A program made the translations under genes and the position numbers. A stretch of 64,000 nt of DNA from Brevibacterium spongiae (GTDB taxonomy: Bacteria > Actinomycetota > Actinomycetes > Actinomycetales > Brevibacteriaceae): assembly GCF_026168515.1 (NCBI RefSeq), contig NZ_CP093443.1, positions 2,046,001-2,110,000 of the forward strand, in the 5' to 3' direction. The notes beneath the pieces are model-generated. The model was given only the letters and a program-made list of their open reading frames with translations, ran no database searches and was not told where the DNA came from. Below are positions 50,848-60,437 of the stretch, piece after piece (position 1 is the first letter of the stretch; every line of letters begins with the position of its first letter).

Positions 50848-51972
50848 ATGATTCATTGGCGCAAAGGAATCGTCACAGCGATTCGCTCCACCCGGCCAGG
50901 ATACACAGATGTCGACGTGGAACTGGACCAGGCGCTGCCCGACACAGATGTGACGTCCATCCGCGCGGTCGCCTACACCGATGCCGTCGGGCAGCCAAGC
51001 CTCGGAGACACCGTGCTCGTGAATGTCTCTGCCCTGGCCAAGCGCCTGGGCACCGGCGGTTTCGGGCTCATCGTGGCGCTGCCCGACGCGCTGCCCGAGG
51101 ATCCGCCGGAGGGACCCGGGCATCTGGTCAAGGACCGCTATTCGCCTCTGCAGACGATGGTGCTCGGCGTCGACGATCAGGAATCCGAACACCATGCTGT
51201 CCTCGCCGAGGCGGAGCACCTCGACGGCATGCCAGTGGTCGTGGCCGATCTGCATTCGGCCCTGCCGGCGATCATCGCCGGCATCCGTGCCGTCGATCCC
51301 GGCCTGCGTGTGGCGTATGTGCTCAGCGACGGCGCGGCACTGCCCGCCCCGTTCTCACAGGCGGCAGCCGGTCTCAAGGAAGCCGGATGGCTGACCGGGA
51401 CGATCAGCACCGGGCAGTCCTGGGGCGGTGACCTCGAAGCGGTGACCATCCATTCCGGTCTCCTCGCCGCCAAACACGTCATGGGTGCCGATATCACCAT
51501 CGTCGCGCAGGGGCCGGGGAACCTCGGCACCGGCACGAAGTACGGGTATTCGGGTCTCGTCACCGGCGACCATCTCAATGCCGCGGCTCTGCTCGCCGGA
51601 CGTCCCGTGGGGCTGCTGCGGATGTCGAACGCCGATGCCCGCGGTCGTCACTTCGGCATCTCCCACCATTCTCTGACGCCGCTGAGAGAGATCGCGCGGC
51701 CGGGAATGATCGTTCCGGTGCCCGACTTCTCCACCCTCACCGAGGCGGAGCGGGCCGAGATGGATCCGGATCCTGCCGTCGTGGCAGACGTCGTCGGGGC
51801 ACAGCTGGGTGGCCTGGCCATGCATGATCTCGTCGACGTCGACCTGGGCGGTCTGTGGGCGGCGCTCCGCTCCTCCCCCGTCGGCCTGTCCACGATGGGA
51901 CGGAAGCTGCCGGCCGATGCAGCGTCGTTCCTGGCCGCAGCCGCCGCCGGACGCTGCGCCGCCGAACTGTGA
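50848..51972 (+). CDS. DUF3866 family protein
   Basis: A 374-residue protein of the DUF3866 family, found almost only in actinobacteria and firmicutes. VRPGYTDVDVELD-like start, GGFGLIVALPD, HLVKDRYSPLQTMVLGVDDQES and the glycine-rich VAQGPGNLGTGTKYGYSGLVTGDHLNAAALL are family hallmarks. Biochemical function is unknown. Its conserved place beside pafBC and the Pup-proteasome genes suggests a link to protein turnover or stress, but that is inference. Confidence 0.9.
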   Translation: MIHWRKGIVTAIRSTRPGYTDVDVELDQALPDTDVTSIRAVAYTDAVGQPSLGDTVLVNVSALAKRLGTGGFGLIVALPDALPEDPPEGPGHLVKDRYSPLQTMVLGVDDQESEHHAVLAEAEHLDGMPVVVADLHSALPAIIAGIRAVDPGLRVAYVLSDGAALPAPFSQAAAGLKEAGWLTGTISTGQSWGGDLEAVTIHSGLLAAKHVMGADITIVAQGPGNLGTGTKYGYSGLVTGDHLNAAALLAGRPVGLLRMSNADARGRHFGISHHSLTPLREIARPGMIVPVPDFSTLTEAERAEMDPDPAVVADVVGAQLGGLAMHDLVDVDLGGLWAALRSSPVGLSTMGRKLPADAASFLAAAAAGRCAAEL

Positions 51973-52066
51973 TCCCTGCACCGCGAAGCTGCGATCCCTG
52001 CGCGCACGAGCATACGAATACTCTGAGCACTGCGCACTGCTGACTTCCGCACAGCACTGACACGAA

Positions 52067-52092
52067 TGGCCGGGTCCCACAGGGCCCGGCCA
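52067..52092. terminator. Terminator hairpin
   Basis: An 8-bp stem TGGCCGGG/CCCGGCCA with a 10-nt loop, between the convergent DUF3866 and FKBP genes. Confidence 0.7.
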
Positions 52093-52110
52093 CTTCGGTG
52101 TCGCGCTGGG

Positions 52111-52485
52111 TCAGCGCACGTTCTCGAGATCGCAGACGAAGATGAGTGACTCGCCGGGGCGGATGACTCCGCCGGCTCCCTGGTCTCCGTAGGCGAGGTG
52201 GGGAGGGATCTGCAGGGTGCGGCGGCCGCCGACCTTCATCCCCTGGATGCCCTGGTCCCAACCGGAGATGACCATCCCGGAACCGAGACGGAACTCCAGC
52301 GGGGTGCCGCGGTTGTAGGATGCGTCGAACTCCTCACCGGTGGAATGGGCGACTCCCACGTAGTGCACGCTCACGGTGTCGCCGGGTCCCGCCTCGGCGC
52401 CGGTGCCGACGATGTCATCGGTGATGATGAGTTCGGTGGGGGCGTCGCCGCCGGGGAAATCGACTTCTGGCTTCTGCTTGCTCAT
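52111..52485 (-). CDS. FKBP-type peptidyl-prolyl isomerase, cytoplasmic
   Basis: A 124-residue single-domain FKBP that speeds cis-trans isomerisation of prolyl bonds. It shows DTVSVHYVGVAHSTGEEFDASYNRGTPLEFRLGSGMVISGWDQGIQGMKVGGRRTLQIPPHLAYG, essentially the whole FKBP fold, with conserved active-site residues YVG, FDAS, GMVISGWD and LAYG. The N-terminal 15 residues resemble the actinobacterial FkpA-type lead. No signal peptide. Followed on the same strand direction by the FKBP lipoprotein gene, with about 85 nt between. Confidence 0.95.
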   Translation of the reverse strand: MSKQKPEVDFPGGDAPTELIITDDIVGTGAEAGPGDTVSVHYVGVAHSTGEEFDASYNRGTPLEFRLGSGMVISGWDQGIQGMKVGGRRTLQIPPHLAYGDQGAGGVIRPGESLIFVCDLENVR

Positions 52486-52570
52486 GCTCTTCCTCCTTGT
52501 TCGGATGGGTGTGTTTCAGTCTCGTGTGCGGTGCGGACTCGGTTCGTCTCAGCCCTGGAAGCGGTTTGCC

Positions 52571-53527
52571 TCAGCCTTGGGCGGAGAGGATGTCGACGAC
52601 GAAGATGAGGGTCGCATCACCCGGGATCGAGGGTTCGCTGCCCTGTTTGCCGTAGCCCTTGTCCGGCGGGATGACGAGGACGACCTGGCTGCCGACCTTC
52701 TGTCCGACGAGGCCTTCGTTCCAGCCGTCGATGACCGGTGCCTCTCCGACGGGTTCGACGGCGAACGGCTGCCCGCCCCTCTTCCAGTTCGAGTCGAAGG
52801 TCTTCGAGGTGTCGTCCCAGAGCCAGCCGGAGTACTTCACGGCCACGCTCTGGCCCTTCTTGACCTCGGGCCCCTTGCCTTCGATCGTCGTGTACGTCTC
52901 GAGGTCCTTCGGCTTCTCACCCTTGGGCTTCGAGATCGATGGGGCCCCGTCATCGCCCCACTTCACCGTCACCGGGTTGTCCGACTGGTCGGCCTTCTCA
53001 CCCTCGGCGCGGGTGAGCGGGCGAGAGGTCTTCTCCACATCGATGATGTAGACGAGCGTCTGCGCGGCCTCCCCCTGCTGGGCGCTGCCGTTGAGCGACA
53101 GCATGACCCGGGAGCCGACCTTGACGTCGAGGAGCGCGTTGTACAGGTCCTCTGAGATCTGGGACTTGTCCATGGGGAATCCGGCGGGAGACTTCGAATC
53201 GTAACTGGATTCGACGACCTTCCCGCTCGTGCCCGACACCAGAGTCATCTGGGCGGTGACCTGTTCGCCGTCGGCGATCTTGTCTCCCGTGCCCTTCTCC
53301 AGCACCTTCTTCTCGGCCTTCTCGATCACCAGCGGGGACTCGAAGCTGACCTTCGGCTTCTCGCCCTTCTTGCCTTCGACCGTGATGTCGTCGAGGCTTG
53401 TCGACTTCGCGTCCTGGGCAGCCACTGAGGGCGGAGGTGTGGTCGAATCATCTGACTCGTCGCCCTGCCCGCAGGCCGAGAGCAGCAGCAGGCCGGCCGC
53501 AATGGCGCTGAGCACTTTGGTGCGCAC
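52571..53527 (-). CDS. FKBP-type peptidyl-prolyl isomerase lipoprotein
   Basis: A 318-residue envelope protein. An N-terminal lipoprotein signal (VLSAIAAGLLLLSACGQ; lipobox LSAC, Cys about residue 19) is followed by two FKBP-like domains. The first is degenerate (ITAQMTLVSGTSGKVVES-like), and the second, after about residue 210, is canonical: VAVKYSGWLWDDTSKTFDSNWKRGGQPFAVEPVGEAPVIDGWNEGLVGQKVGSQVVLVIPPDKGYG. It likely folds secreted proteins outside the membrane. The GTG at 53527 has AAAGGA 9 nt upstream. Confidence 0.93.
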   Translation of the reverse strand: MRTKVLSAIAAGLLLLSACGQGDESDDSTTPPPSVAAQDAKSTSLDDITVEGKKGEKPKVSFESPLVIEKAEKKVLEKGTGDKIADGEQVTAQMTLVSGTSGKVVESSYDSKSPAGFPMDKSQISEDLYNALLDVKVGSRVMLSLNGSAQQGEAAQTLVYIIDVEKTSRPLTRAEGEKADQSDNPVTVKWGDDGAPSISKPKGEKPKDLETYTTIEGKGPEVKKGQSVAVKYSGWLWDDTSKTFDSNWKRGGQPFAVEPVGEAPVIDGWNEGLVGQKVGSQVVLVIPPDKGYGKQGSEPSIPGDATLIFVVDILSAQG

Positions 53528-53596
53528 TGGTTTCCTTTCGTCACGCGTGGCCGTGCCCGCACCGAATGGCGGGTGCGACCGGATCACAGGGCGATC

Positions 53597-55000
53597 TTAC
53601 AGGCCGGCGATGAGTGTTTCCGCCTGCGGGTGAGTCGTGGCGAATGGGTCCTTGAGTGCGACGGCGCGACCGGATTCGTCATTGAGGCGCAGGTGCACCC
53701 AGTCGACTGTGTAGTCGCGGCGGGCGTCGTGGGCGGCGCGGATGAATTCTCCGCGGACGGCGGCGCGGGTCGTTGCCGGGGGCACGTCTTTGGCGCGGGT
53801 GGCCGCTTCGGCGGGGACGAGGTTCTTCGCCATTCCCGCCGCCTCCAGTTTGGGGAACAGGCCGGTCGCCGGGGTGATGTCGTGGTAGGCGATGTCGAGT
53901 CGGTGGATGCGCGCATCCGTGATGTCGCTGATCCCGCGCTGCATGGACCGTTCTATGAGTGCGCGTTTCATCACCCAGTCGATCTCCGTGTCCACGGTCG
54001 AGAAGTCCTGTGACTCGACCGCGGTGAGCATCCGCGTCCACAGGTCGATGACATAGCCTGCGAGCTTCTCATCGCCGAGGCTGTGATCGCCGTTGTCGAC
54101 GATCCGCTGCGCCCGATCCCGGTAATCGGCGAGCAGACCCAAGGGAGTCGTCGTGGTCCCGTCGGTGCGCTCGAGGACGACGGTGCCTGTGAGGTCGCGG
54201 GCGACGAGCCGGATATCGCGCACGGGGTGGCGCAGACCGTTCTCCGGGATCCGCGCGCCCTGTTCGATGAGGTCGAGCATGAGGATCGCCGATCCGAGCT
54301 TGAGCGCCGAGGTGGCCGTCGACATCGAGGAATCACCGACGATGACGTGCAGCCGACGGTACTTCTCCGCATCCGCGTGCGGTTCGTCGCGGGCGTTGAT
54401 GATCGGCCGCGAACGTGTCGTCGCCGAGGACAGCCCCTCCCACATCACATCGGAGCGAGCGGAGAGTCCGAACATCATCTCCGAGCGATCGGACTCCTCA
54501 TCGGGAGAGAACGATGAACGGCTGGGAATGATGGCGCCGGCACCGACGAGCAGCTGCCGGGACACGAGGAACGGCAGCAGCACAGTGGTCAGCCGGTTGA
54601 AGTCCAGGGTGCGGCGGATGAGGAAGTTCTCGTGGGACCCATAGGAGTTGCCTGCCGCGTCCGTGTTGTTCTTGACCATGTGGACGCGCCCGCCGATGCC
54701 TTCGTCCTCGAGAGCGGTCTGCGCCTGACCCAGCAGGTCGACCATGAGGGCCTCGCCGGCCCGGTCCTGAGCGAGCAGATCGGAGAGGTCGTCGCATTCT
54801 GCGGTCGCATACTCGGGGTGGGAGCCGACGTCGAGGTAGAGGCGTGAGCCGTTGGGCAGGAACACGTTCGAGGACCGTCCCCATTCGACGATGGGGCGGA
54901 AGAGATGCCGGGCGATCTCCTCCGGCCCGATCCGACGCCCGTCGGGATCAGCGGTGTGGGCGAGCCCGTATTCGGTCTCGATTCCGTAGATGCGTGCCAT
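53597..55000 (-). CDS. pafA: Pup--protein ligase PafA
   Basis: A 467-residue ligase that joins the C-terminal Glu of Pup to substrate lysines with ATP. It has the glutamine-synthetase-like active site: MARIYGIETEYG (Mg-binding Glu), LYLDVGSHPEYATAECDD with the essential Asp, KNNTDAAGNSYGSHENFL, and RDEPHADAEKYRRLHVIVGDSSMS. The ATG at 55000 directly follows the prcA stop with no gap, so pafA is last in the prcB-prcA-pafA run. Confidence 0.97.
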   Translation of the reverse strand: MARIYGIETEYGLAHTADPDGRRIGPEEIARHLFRPIVEWGRSSNVFLPNGSRLYLDVGSHPEYATAECDDLSDLLAQDRAGEALMVDLLGQAQTALEDEGIGGRVHMVKNNTDAAGNSYGSHENFLIRRTLDFNRLTTVLLPFLVSRQLLVGAGAIIPSRSSFSPDEESDRSEMMFGLSARSDVMWEGLSSATTRSRPIINARDEPHADAEKYRRLHVIVGDSSMSTATSALKLGSAILMLDLIEQGARIPENGLRHPVRDIRLVARDLTGTVVLERTDGTTTTPLGLLADYRDRAQRIVDNGDHSLGDEKLAGYVIDLWTRMLTAVESQDFSTVDTEIDWVMKRALIERSMQRGISDITDARIHRLDIAYHDITPATGLFPKLEAAGMAKNLVPAEAATRAKDVPPATTRAAVRGEFIRAAHDARRDYTVDWVHLRLNDESGRAVALKDPFATTHPQAETLIAGL

Positions 55001-55690
55001 TCAGGCCTCCCGCAGCCGGCTCATTGCGGCATCATCGAGGCGCCGGAACGTCCTCTGCTTGGTCGTCGTCCGGTCGAGGATCGCCGCCTCCAGCGCCTCT
55101 GTGGCCAGAGTCGCTTGGGTGGCGGCGCCCAGGGCCTGCACGCCGTGGGCGAAGACCTCGCGAAGCGTCATCTGCGAAGTCGCCACTCCGGCCAGGGCAG
55201 CGGTGATCGCATCGGCTTGACCGCCGATGGCCACATGCTCGGACTCATCGATGACCGAACCATCGTAGCTGAGTCGATAGAGCTGGTCGCCGGCAGCGGT
55301 GAGACCGAGTTCGGCGACGACGAGTTCGACTTCGAACGGCTTCGATTCGGTGGTGAAGACACCGGCGAGGGTCTGCGCATAGGCGTTCGTCAGACCGCGC
55401 GCCGTGACATCGGTGCGGTCGTAGGAGTAGCCGCGCAGATCCGCATAGCGGACCCCGGCCTGGCGCAGAGTCTCGAATTCGTTGTATTTGCCGACGGCGG
55501 CGAAGCCGATCCGATCGTAGATCTCGGCGATCTTGTGCAGAGTCGGCGACGGGTTCTCCGCGAGCAGCAGAATTCCCTCGTCGAAGCGCATGACGACGAC
55601 CGACCGACCCCGGGCGATGCCCTTGCGGGCGAAGTCCGCCCGGTCCTTCATCAGCTGTTCCGGTGAGACGTAGAACGGTGCCTGGCTCAT
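55001..55690 (-). CDS. prcA: Proteasome subunit alpha
   Basis: A 229-residue alpha subunit of the 20S proteasome. The N-terminus FYVSPEQLMKDRADFARKGIARGRSVVVM matches actinobacterial PrcA, including the gating segment; the fold continues with ENPSPTLHKIAEIYDRIGFAAVGKYNEF. Alpha rings form the outer gates and receive substrates from the ARC/Mpa ATPase. It follows prcB by 70 nt and is joined to pafA. Confidence 0.97.
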   Translation of the reverse strand: MSQAPFYVSPEQLMKDRADFARKGIARGRSVVVMRFDEGILLLAENPSPTLHKIAEIYDRIGFAAVGKYNEFETLRQAGVRYADLRGYSYDRTDVTARGLTNAYAQTLAGVFTTESKPFEVELVVAELGLTAAGDQLYRLSYDGSVIDESEHVAIGGQADAITAALAGVATSQMTLREVFAHGVQALGAATQATLATEALEAAILDRTTTKQRTFRRLDDAAMSRLREA

Positions 55691-55760
55691 GTCCGATCCT
55701 TTCGCGGTGACGATTCGACGCGTGGCGCTTGGTCAGGCCGCGTGTGTGCCCGTTCGAGGC

Positions 55761-56561
55761 TCATGACCGCGCGCTGTGGGTGCGGCGAGCGACCACCTCT
55801 GTGGCGGTCTCGAGCACCGTGGCCGAGTCGACTTCGGTGACGCCGGCCTCGAGGTCGACGGTGAAGATCGTCGGTGCGATCTGGCGCACGAAGTCCGGTC
55901 CCCCGGTCGCCGAATCGTCGTCGGAGGCGTCGAAGAGCGCTTCGACGGCCACGCCGATCGCCTGCTCGTGGTCGAGGTCCGGCTGCCACAGCTTCTTCAG
56001 CGCCCCGCGGGCAAAGCCCGAACCGGAGCCGATCGAGTGGAAACGGTGCTCTTCGTATTTGCCGCCGGTGACGTCGAAGCTGAAGATCTGCCCGTGCGGG
56101 GTCGACTCGTCGACTCCGGCGAACAGCGGGACGACGGCCAGCCCCTGCATGGCCAGTCCGAGGTTTCCGCGCAGCATCGCGGCCAGTCGATTGGCCTTGC
56201 CGTGCAGAGAGAGCCTGGCCCCTTCGATCTTCTCGTAGTGTTCGAGTTCGAGCTGGAAGAGCCGGATGAGATCGAGCGCGACCCCGGCCGTGCCGGCGAT
56301 GCCGATGACGGAGTAGTCGTCGGCGGCCTTGACCTTCTCCATCGAGTGGGAGGCGATGAGGTTGCCGATCGTGGCTCTGCGGTCCCCGGCCATGAGGATG
56401 CCCGCGGCGGTGCGGAAGCAGATGATCGTCGTGCCTTCCGGCGTCTGCTCGGCCAGATCACGTCCGCTGGTCTGCGGCAGCGACTCGGGGGCCAGGGAGC
56501 GGGCGAGGTCGACGAACGAATTGCTCGTCGAGCTCAGAAATGCAGGAGGGAATCCTGACAT
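55761..56561 (-). CDS. prcB: Proteasome subunit beta
   Basis: A 266-residue catalytic beta subunit, made with a 43-residue propeptide. The active-site Thr is residue 44 in [10 protein letters not shown], exposed after self-cleavage; the catalytic Asp and Lys are in [11 protein letters not shown] and HSMEKVK. The fold continues [28 protein letters not shown]. The ATG at 56561 lies 1 nt after the pup stop, so the genes are co-translated. Confidence 0.97.
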   Translation of the reverse strand: MSGFPPAFLSSTSNSFVDLARSLAPESLPQTSGRDLAEQTPEGTTIICFRTAAGILMAGDRRATIGNLIASHSMEKVKAADDYSVIGIAGTAGVALDLIRLFQLELEHYEKIEGARLSLHGKANRLAAMLRGNLGLAMQGLAVVPLFAGVDESTPHGQIFSFDVTGGKYEEHRFHSIGSGSGFARGALKKLWQPDLDHEQAIGVAVEALFDASDDDSATGGPDFVRQIAPTIFTVDLEAGVTEVDSATVLETATEVVARRTHSARS

Positions 56562-56562
56562 C

Positions 56563-56754
56563 TCATTGGCCGCCCTTCTGCACGAAGTTCTTGACGAATT
56601 CCTCCGCGTTCGATTCCAGCACGCCGTCGATCTCGTCGAGGATGGAGTCGACGTTCTGCGTATTGATCTGACCCTGCACGGCCTCCGGCGGGTCGACGGG
56701 CGCATCCGATCCGCCGTTCGATTTGTCCCTCTGGACCTGTTCCTGCGAGCTCAT
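56563..56754 (-). CDS. pup: Prokaryotic ubiquitin-like protein Pup
   Basis: A 63-residue intrinsically disordered tag. The central [30 protein letters not shown] is the ARC-binding helix region, and the C-terminus is GGQ. The final Gln must be deamidated to Glu by Dop before PafA can ligate it to lysines (established). It lies 11 nt from dop and 1 nt from prcB in the order dop-pup-prcB-prcA-pafA. Confidence 0.97.
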   Translation of the reverse strand: MSSQEQVQRDKSNGGSDAPVDPPEAVQGQINTQNVDSILDEIDGVLESNAEEFVKNFVQKGGQ

Positions 56755-56765
56755 CTCACACCTCT

Positions 56766-58295
56766 TCAGTCGTTCTTCGTCTTCAGTCTATCCACTCCGA
56801 GAGCCTCGAGCAGGCCCTCGGCAGTCTCGATTCCCGCGACCCGCTCTGCCAACAGCTCACGCGTGCCCTTGAGGGGTTCGTGCATGGGCAGACGCACGAT
56901 GCCCAGTTCGCCCGCGTTGAGGACGAGGGAGTCCCAGCTCGCGGCCACGAGGTCATCGCCGAGGCGGCTGACCGCCACCGAGCGGAGGAAGGCGCGGGTG
57001 CCGTCGGGGGCGTTCGTCACTGCGGCCTCCACCTCGGCGTCGGTGGTCATCCGGCGGATCCGTCCGGCCCGCTCGAGTTTGTGGAAGAGTCCTTTCTCAG
57101 GACGCACATCGTGGTACTGGACATCGATGAGAGCCAGCTTCGGGTGGTCCCAGTCGATGTCTTCCCGGCTCCGGTAGCTCTCGAGCAGCACCCATTTCGC
57201 GATCCAGTCGATGGAATCGGCGAGGCTGCGCGGGTCGGCGGCCAGTCCGTCGAGGAAACGACGCCATTCGGCGAGCACTGCAGCGGTGTCGGCATCCTCG
57301 GGGTCGGCGTGCTGCGCGCAGGCGGCGTAGAAGGTCTCCTGGATCTCCAGGGCAGTCATCGTGGTGCCGTCGGCCAGGCGCAGAGGGGCGCTGAGGCTGA
57401 GGTCGTGGCTGACGTCCCACAGCGACTGCAGGGCATCGTCGAGTTCGATCCTCGGTGCCAGCCCCGCCTCGATGAGGCCGAGGACCAGCGAGGTCGCACC
57501 GAAGCGCACATAGGTGGCCGGTTCGGCCATGGTGGCATCGCCGATGATCACGTGCAGTCGTCGGTACTTCGCCGGGTCGGCATGCGGTTCGTCGCGGGTG
57601 TTGACGATGGGCCGCCGCAGAGTCGTCTCCAGGCCGACCTCGGCTTCGAAGAAGTCGGCACGAGACGAGATCTGGAAGCCCTTGCCCTCGCCTTCGCGGC
57701 CGATGCCGACCCGCCCGGAACCGCACAGGATCTGGCGGGTCACGAAGAACGGGACGAGGCCTGCGACGATGTCGTCGAAGTCGGTGCTGCGGTCGACGAG
57801 GTAGTTCTCGTGGGTGCCGTACGACGAACCTTTCGAATCCGTGTTGTTCTTGTATAGGTTGACCGGTTCGTCGGTCGTCTCCAGTGCCCTCACCGAGGCC
57901 AGCCCCACGAGGTCGCCGGCCCGGTCGAAGGTGACGATATCGCGTGGGGTGAGCACCTCCGGGGAGGAGTACTCGGGGTGAGCATGGTCGACGTAGTAGC
58001 GGGCACCGTTCTCTGTGACCACATTCGCCAGGTACTGGGCTTCGACATCCTCGGACGGGATGTGCGTCAGCTGCGAGGAGTCGGCGTCGGCGACATTCAT
58101 GAAGAAGCCGCGGGCATCGGCGAGCGGGGATTCGGTGGCGAAGTCCCAGAAGCTCTGGGACGATTTCAGCCCGCGCGGTCCCGCATAGGCGTCGATGACG
58201 CGCGCTGAATCCCGCATCGGGTTCGCCCGCGGATTATTGGGCTGGCTGAGGCCGAACTCGGTCTCGGAACCCATGACGCGTCTGACTCTGAGCAT
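56766..58295 (-). CDS. dop: Pup deamidase/depupylase Dop
   Basis: A 509-residue Dop, paralog of PafA. VMGSETEFG, YYVDHAHPEYSSPEV (nucleophile-type Asp region) and KNNTDSKGSSYGTHENYLV are visible; the Dop-loop insertion, absent from PafA, lies after the first of these. It deamidates Pup-Gln and removes Pup from proteins. The ATG at 58295 has GGAGGAG at 6-nt spacing, better than the ATG two codons earlier. It heads the run dop-pup-prcB-prcA-pafA. Confidence 0.95.
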   Translation of the reverse strand: MLRVRRVMGSETEFGLSQPNNPRANPMRDSARVIDAYAGPRGLKSSQSFWDFATESPLADARGFFMNVADADSSQLTHIPSEDVEAQYLANVVTENGARYYVDHAHPEYSSPEVLTPRDIVTFDRAGDLVGLASVRALETTDEPVNLYKNNTDSKGSSYGTHENYLVDRSTDFDDIVAGLVPFFVTRQILCGSGRVGIGREGEGKGFQISSRADFFEAEVGLETTLRRPIVNTRDEPHADPAKYRRLHVIIGDATMAEPATYVRFGATSLVLGLIEAGLAPRIELDDALQSLWDVSHDLSLSAPLRLADGTTMTALEIQETFYAACAQHADPEDADTAAVLAEWRRFLDGLAADPRSLADSIDWIAKWVLLESYRSREDIDWDHPKLALIDVQYHDVRPEKGLFHKLERAGRIRRMTTDAEVEAAVTNAPDGTRAFLRSVAVSRLGDDLVAASWDSLVLNAGELGIVRLPMHEPLKGTRELLAERVAGIETAEGLLEALGVDRLKTKND

Positions 58296-58314
58296 CTGCA
58301 TCTCCTCCAAGGAT

Positions 58315-58320
58315 TAGACT
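58315..58320 (+). promoter_or_regulatory. -10 element of the DUF3054 gene
   Basis: TAGACT followed by 7 nt and the GTG at 58328, a leaderless arrangement, 20 nt from the divergent dop start. Confidence 0.5.
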
Positions 58321-58327
58321 CGGGGAC

Positions 58328-58732
58328 GTGGCAACGAAGAAATCTCATCTCCCGATCGCACTGATCGTCGACCTCATCCTCGTGATTCTGTTCACGATCG
58401 TCGGTCACTACACACATTCTCATAATTTCGACCCGCAGGGGCTGATGACCACAGCGTGGCCGTTCGTCGCAGCCCTCGTCCTCGCCTGGTTGCTGAGCGC
58501 GGTCTGGGACCGACCGATCTCGCCCCTGGCCACCGGCACCGGAGTGTGGGCGGTGACCGTGCTGGTGGGTCTCGTGCTGCGCGGCGTCACCGGCGCCGGC
58601 GGCGATCCCGGCACGGTTCCGGTGAGCTTCATGATCGTGGCGACCTCGCTCAACCTCATCACCTTGGTCGGTTGGCGCATCATCGCCACCGCCGTCTCAG
58701 GCGGATCCGGCCGCCGCAAGCGCAGCCGCTGA
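58328..58732 (+). CDS. DUF3054 family membrane protein
   Basis: A 134-residue protein with four predicted helices (IALIVDLILVILFTIVG; WPFVAALVLAWLLSAVW; GVWAVTVLVGLVLRGVTG; ATSLNLITLVGWRIIATAV) and a basic C-terminal tail. The VDxxLVxxFxxxGxxxH N-terminal helix is the DUF3054 pattern. Function unknown. It is the only plus-strand gene between arc and dop, and its position within the proteasome locus may be chance. Confidence 0.87.
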   Translation: MATKKSHLPIALIVDLILVILFTIVGHYTHSHNFDPQGLMTTAWPFVAALVLAWLLSAVWDRPISPLATGTGVWAVTVLVGLVLRGVTGAGGDPGTVPVSFMIVATSLNLITLVGWRIIATAVSGGSGRRKRSR

Positions 58733-58743
58733 CGAATGAACGG

Positions 58744-58776
58744 ACGGGCCCGCCTGCTGAGTGCAGGTGGGCCCGT
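58744..58776. terminator. Terminator hairpin
   Basis: A 14-bp stem ACGGGCCCGCCTGC/GCAGGTGGGCCCGT with a 5-nt loop (one G-T pair), between the convergent DUF3054 and arc genes. Confidence 0.85.
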
Positions 58777-58784
58777 TCGGCGTC

Positions 58785-60437
58785 TCAGACGAGGTCCGAG
58801 TTCGGCCGCACCTCGGCGATCTCGGTCTCGTACGGCACGGTCGGGGCTCCCCTGGTCGTGTCGAGGTGCATCATCCGCAGATGTGTCACCCGCTCGCCCT
58901 TGCGACCGGAGATCCGTGCCCATTCGTCGGGGTTGGTCGTGTTCGGCAGGTCCTCGTGCTCGCTGAACTCTTCGGCGATGGCGGCTTCGAAGTGTGCCCG
59001 CTGAAGGCCCCGCTCACCCGTTTCGAGCAGTGACTTGATCGCGGACTTCTTCGCCCGGTCGACGATGTTGTGGATCATCGCTCCCGAAGCGAAGGCCGAG
59101 AAGTGGAGGACCTCCTTCGAACCGTCGGCGTAGCTGACCTCGACGAATTCGTTCTCCGGGGTCTCGGCGAACATCCGCTCGACACAGTCGTCGATGAGGG
59201 CGGCGACCGCCTCGGCGGGGGTTGTGTGACCGGCGAGAACGGACGAATGCAGCGGCAGTTCGGCAGTGAGGTACTTCTCGAAGATGTCGCGTGCGGCCTG
59301 GGCATCGGGCCGTTCGATGCGGATCTTCACATCGAGGCGGCCCGGGCGCAGGATCGCCGGGTCGATGAGGTCCTCACGGTTGGAGGCGCCGATGACGATG
59401 ACGTTGTCGAGCTGTTCGACTCCGTCGATCTCGGTCAGCAGCTGCGGCACGATCGTCGTCTCCACGTCCGAGGACTTGCCGGTGCCGCGGGTGCGGAACA
59501 GCGATTCCATCTCGTCGAAGAACACGACCACGGGGAAGCCGGCCGATGCCTTCTCCCGAGCGCGGGCGAAGATCAGGCGCAGCTGACGTTCGGTCTCGCC
59601 GACGTACTTGTCCAGCAGCTCCGGTCCCTTGATGTTGAGGAAGTAGGTCTTGCTCGTCCTCTCCTCACCGGTGCGATCGGCCAGCGAGTTCGCCACGGCC
59701 TTCGCGATGAGCGTCTTGCCGCAGCCGGGAGGGCCGTAGAGCAGAATGCCCTTCGGCGGCTTGAGGCCGTGTTCGGTGTAGAGCTCGGGGTGTTCGAAGG
59801 GCAGCTCCACGGCGTCCTTGATGAGGCCGATCTGGTCGGACAGTCCCCCGATGTCCGAATACGTGATGTCGGGGACCTCTTCGAGCAGAAGCGAGGACAC
59901 TTCGGGCTTCTCGACGACCTGCAGCGCGTAATGGGTGCGGGTGTCGACGACGACGGCATCGCCGACGCGCAGGCCGGAGTCGACGAGGCCCGCGGCGAGG
60001 GTGAATACCTGTTCGTCATCACCAGGGGCGCCGACGAGGATGCGCGTCGCATCGACGAATTCGCGGACGTTGACGACGGATCCCACGGGTGGGAAGTCTC
60101 CGGTGCCGATGACGACGAGGCCTTCGGACAGGAGGACGTCGGCTCCGGCGCGCAGACCGGCCGGTTCGACCTCCGGGGCCACGGCCACGCGCATGCGGCG
60201 GCCGCCGACGATGACGTCCGCGGTCACCCCCTTGTCGTCGAGGGCGACGAGAGTGCCCCAGTTGTTCGGCGGCTCGGTGAGCCGCCGGGCCTCTTCCTTG
60301 ATCCGGTCCAGTTCGTCCCGGGCGGTGCGCAGGGTCTTCGACAAGGCCTCATTGCGTTTGCCCGCGGAGTAGAGCTGCTGGCGCAGGGACGCGGTGTCCT
60401 CGCGCAGCTTCTTCACCTCGGTCGTGGTCTCAGTCAT
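58785..60437 (-). CDS. arc: Proteasome-associated AAA ATPase (ARC/Mpa)
   Basis: A 550-residue ring ATPase that recognises pupylated proteins, unfolds them and feeds the proteasome. An N-terminal coiled coil (about 10-55) binds Pup, followed by OB domains and the AAA module: Walker A GPPGCGKT (235-242), Walker B VVVFFDEM (303-310) and SRH residues ILRPGRLD. The C-terminus ends in PNSDLV, not the GQYL motif that docks Mpa to the proteasome alpha ring in Mycobacterium. Its stop overlaps the following trmI start by 4 nt upstream order (arc follows trmI). Confidence 0.95.
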   Translation of the reverse strand: MTETTTEVKKLREDTASLRQQLYSAGKRNEALSKTLRTARDELDRIKEEARRLTEPPNNWGTLVALDDKGVTADVIVGGRRMRVAVAPEVEPAGLRAGADVLLSEGLVVIGTGDFPPVGSVVNVREFVDATRILVGAPGDDEQVFTLAAGLVDSGLRVGDAVVVDTRTHYALQVVEKPEVSSLLLEEVPDITYSDIGGLSDQIGLIKDAVELPFEHPELYTEHGLKPPKGILLYGPPGCGKTLIAKAVANSLADRTGEERTSKTYFLNIKGPELLDKYVGETERQLRLIFARAREKASAGFPVVVFFDEMESLFRTRGTGKSSDVETTIVPQLLTEIDGVEQLDNVIVIGASNREDLIDPAILRPGRLDVKIRIERPDAQAARDIFEKYLTAELPLHSSVLAGHTTPAEAVAALIDDCVERMFAETPENEFVEVSYADGSKEVLHFSAFASGAMIHNIVDRAKKSAIKSLLETGERGLQRAHFEAAIAEEFSEHEDLPNTTNPDEWARISGRKGERVTHLRMMHLDTTRGAPTVPYETEIAEVRPNSDLV

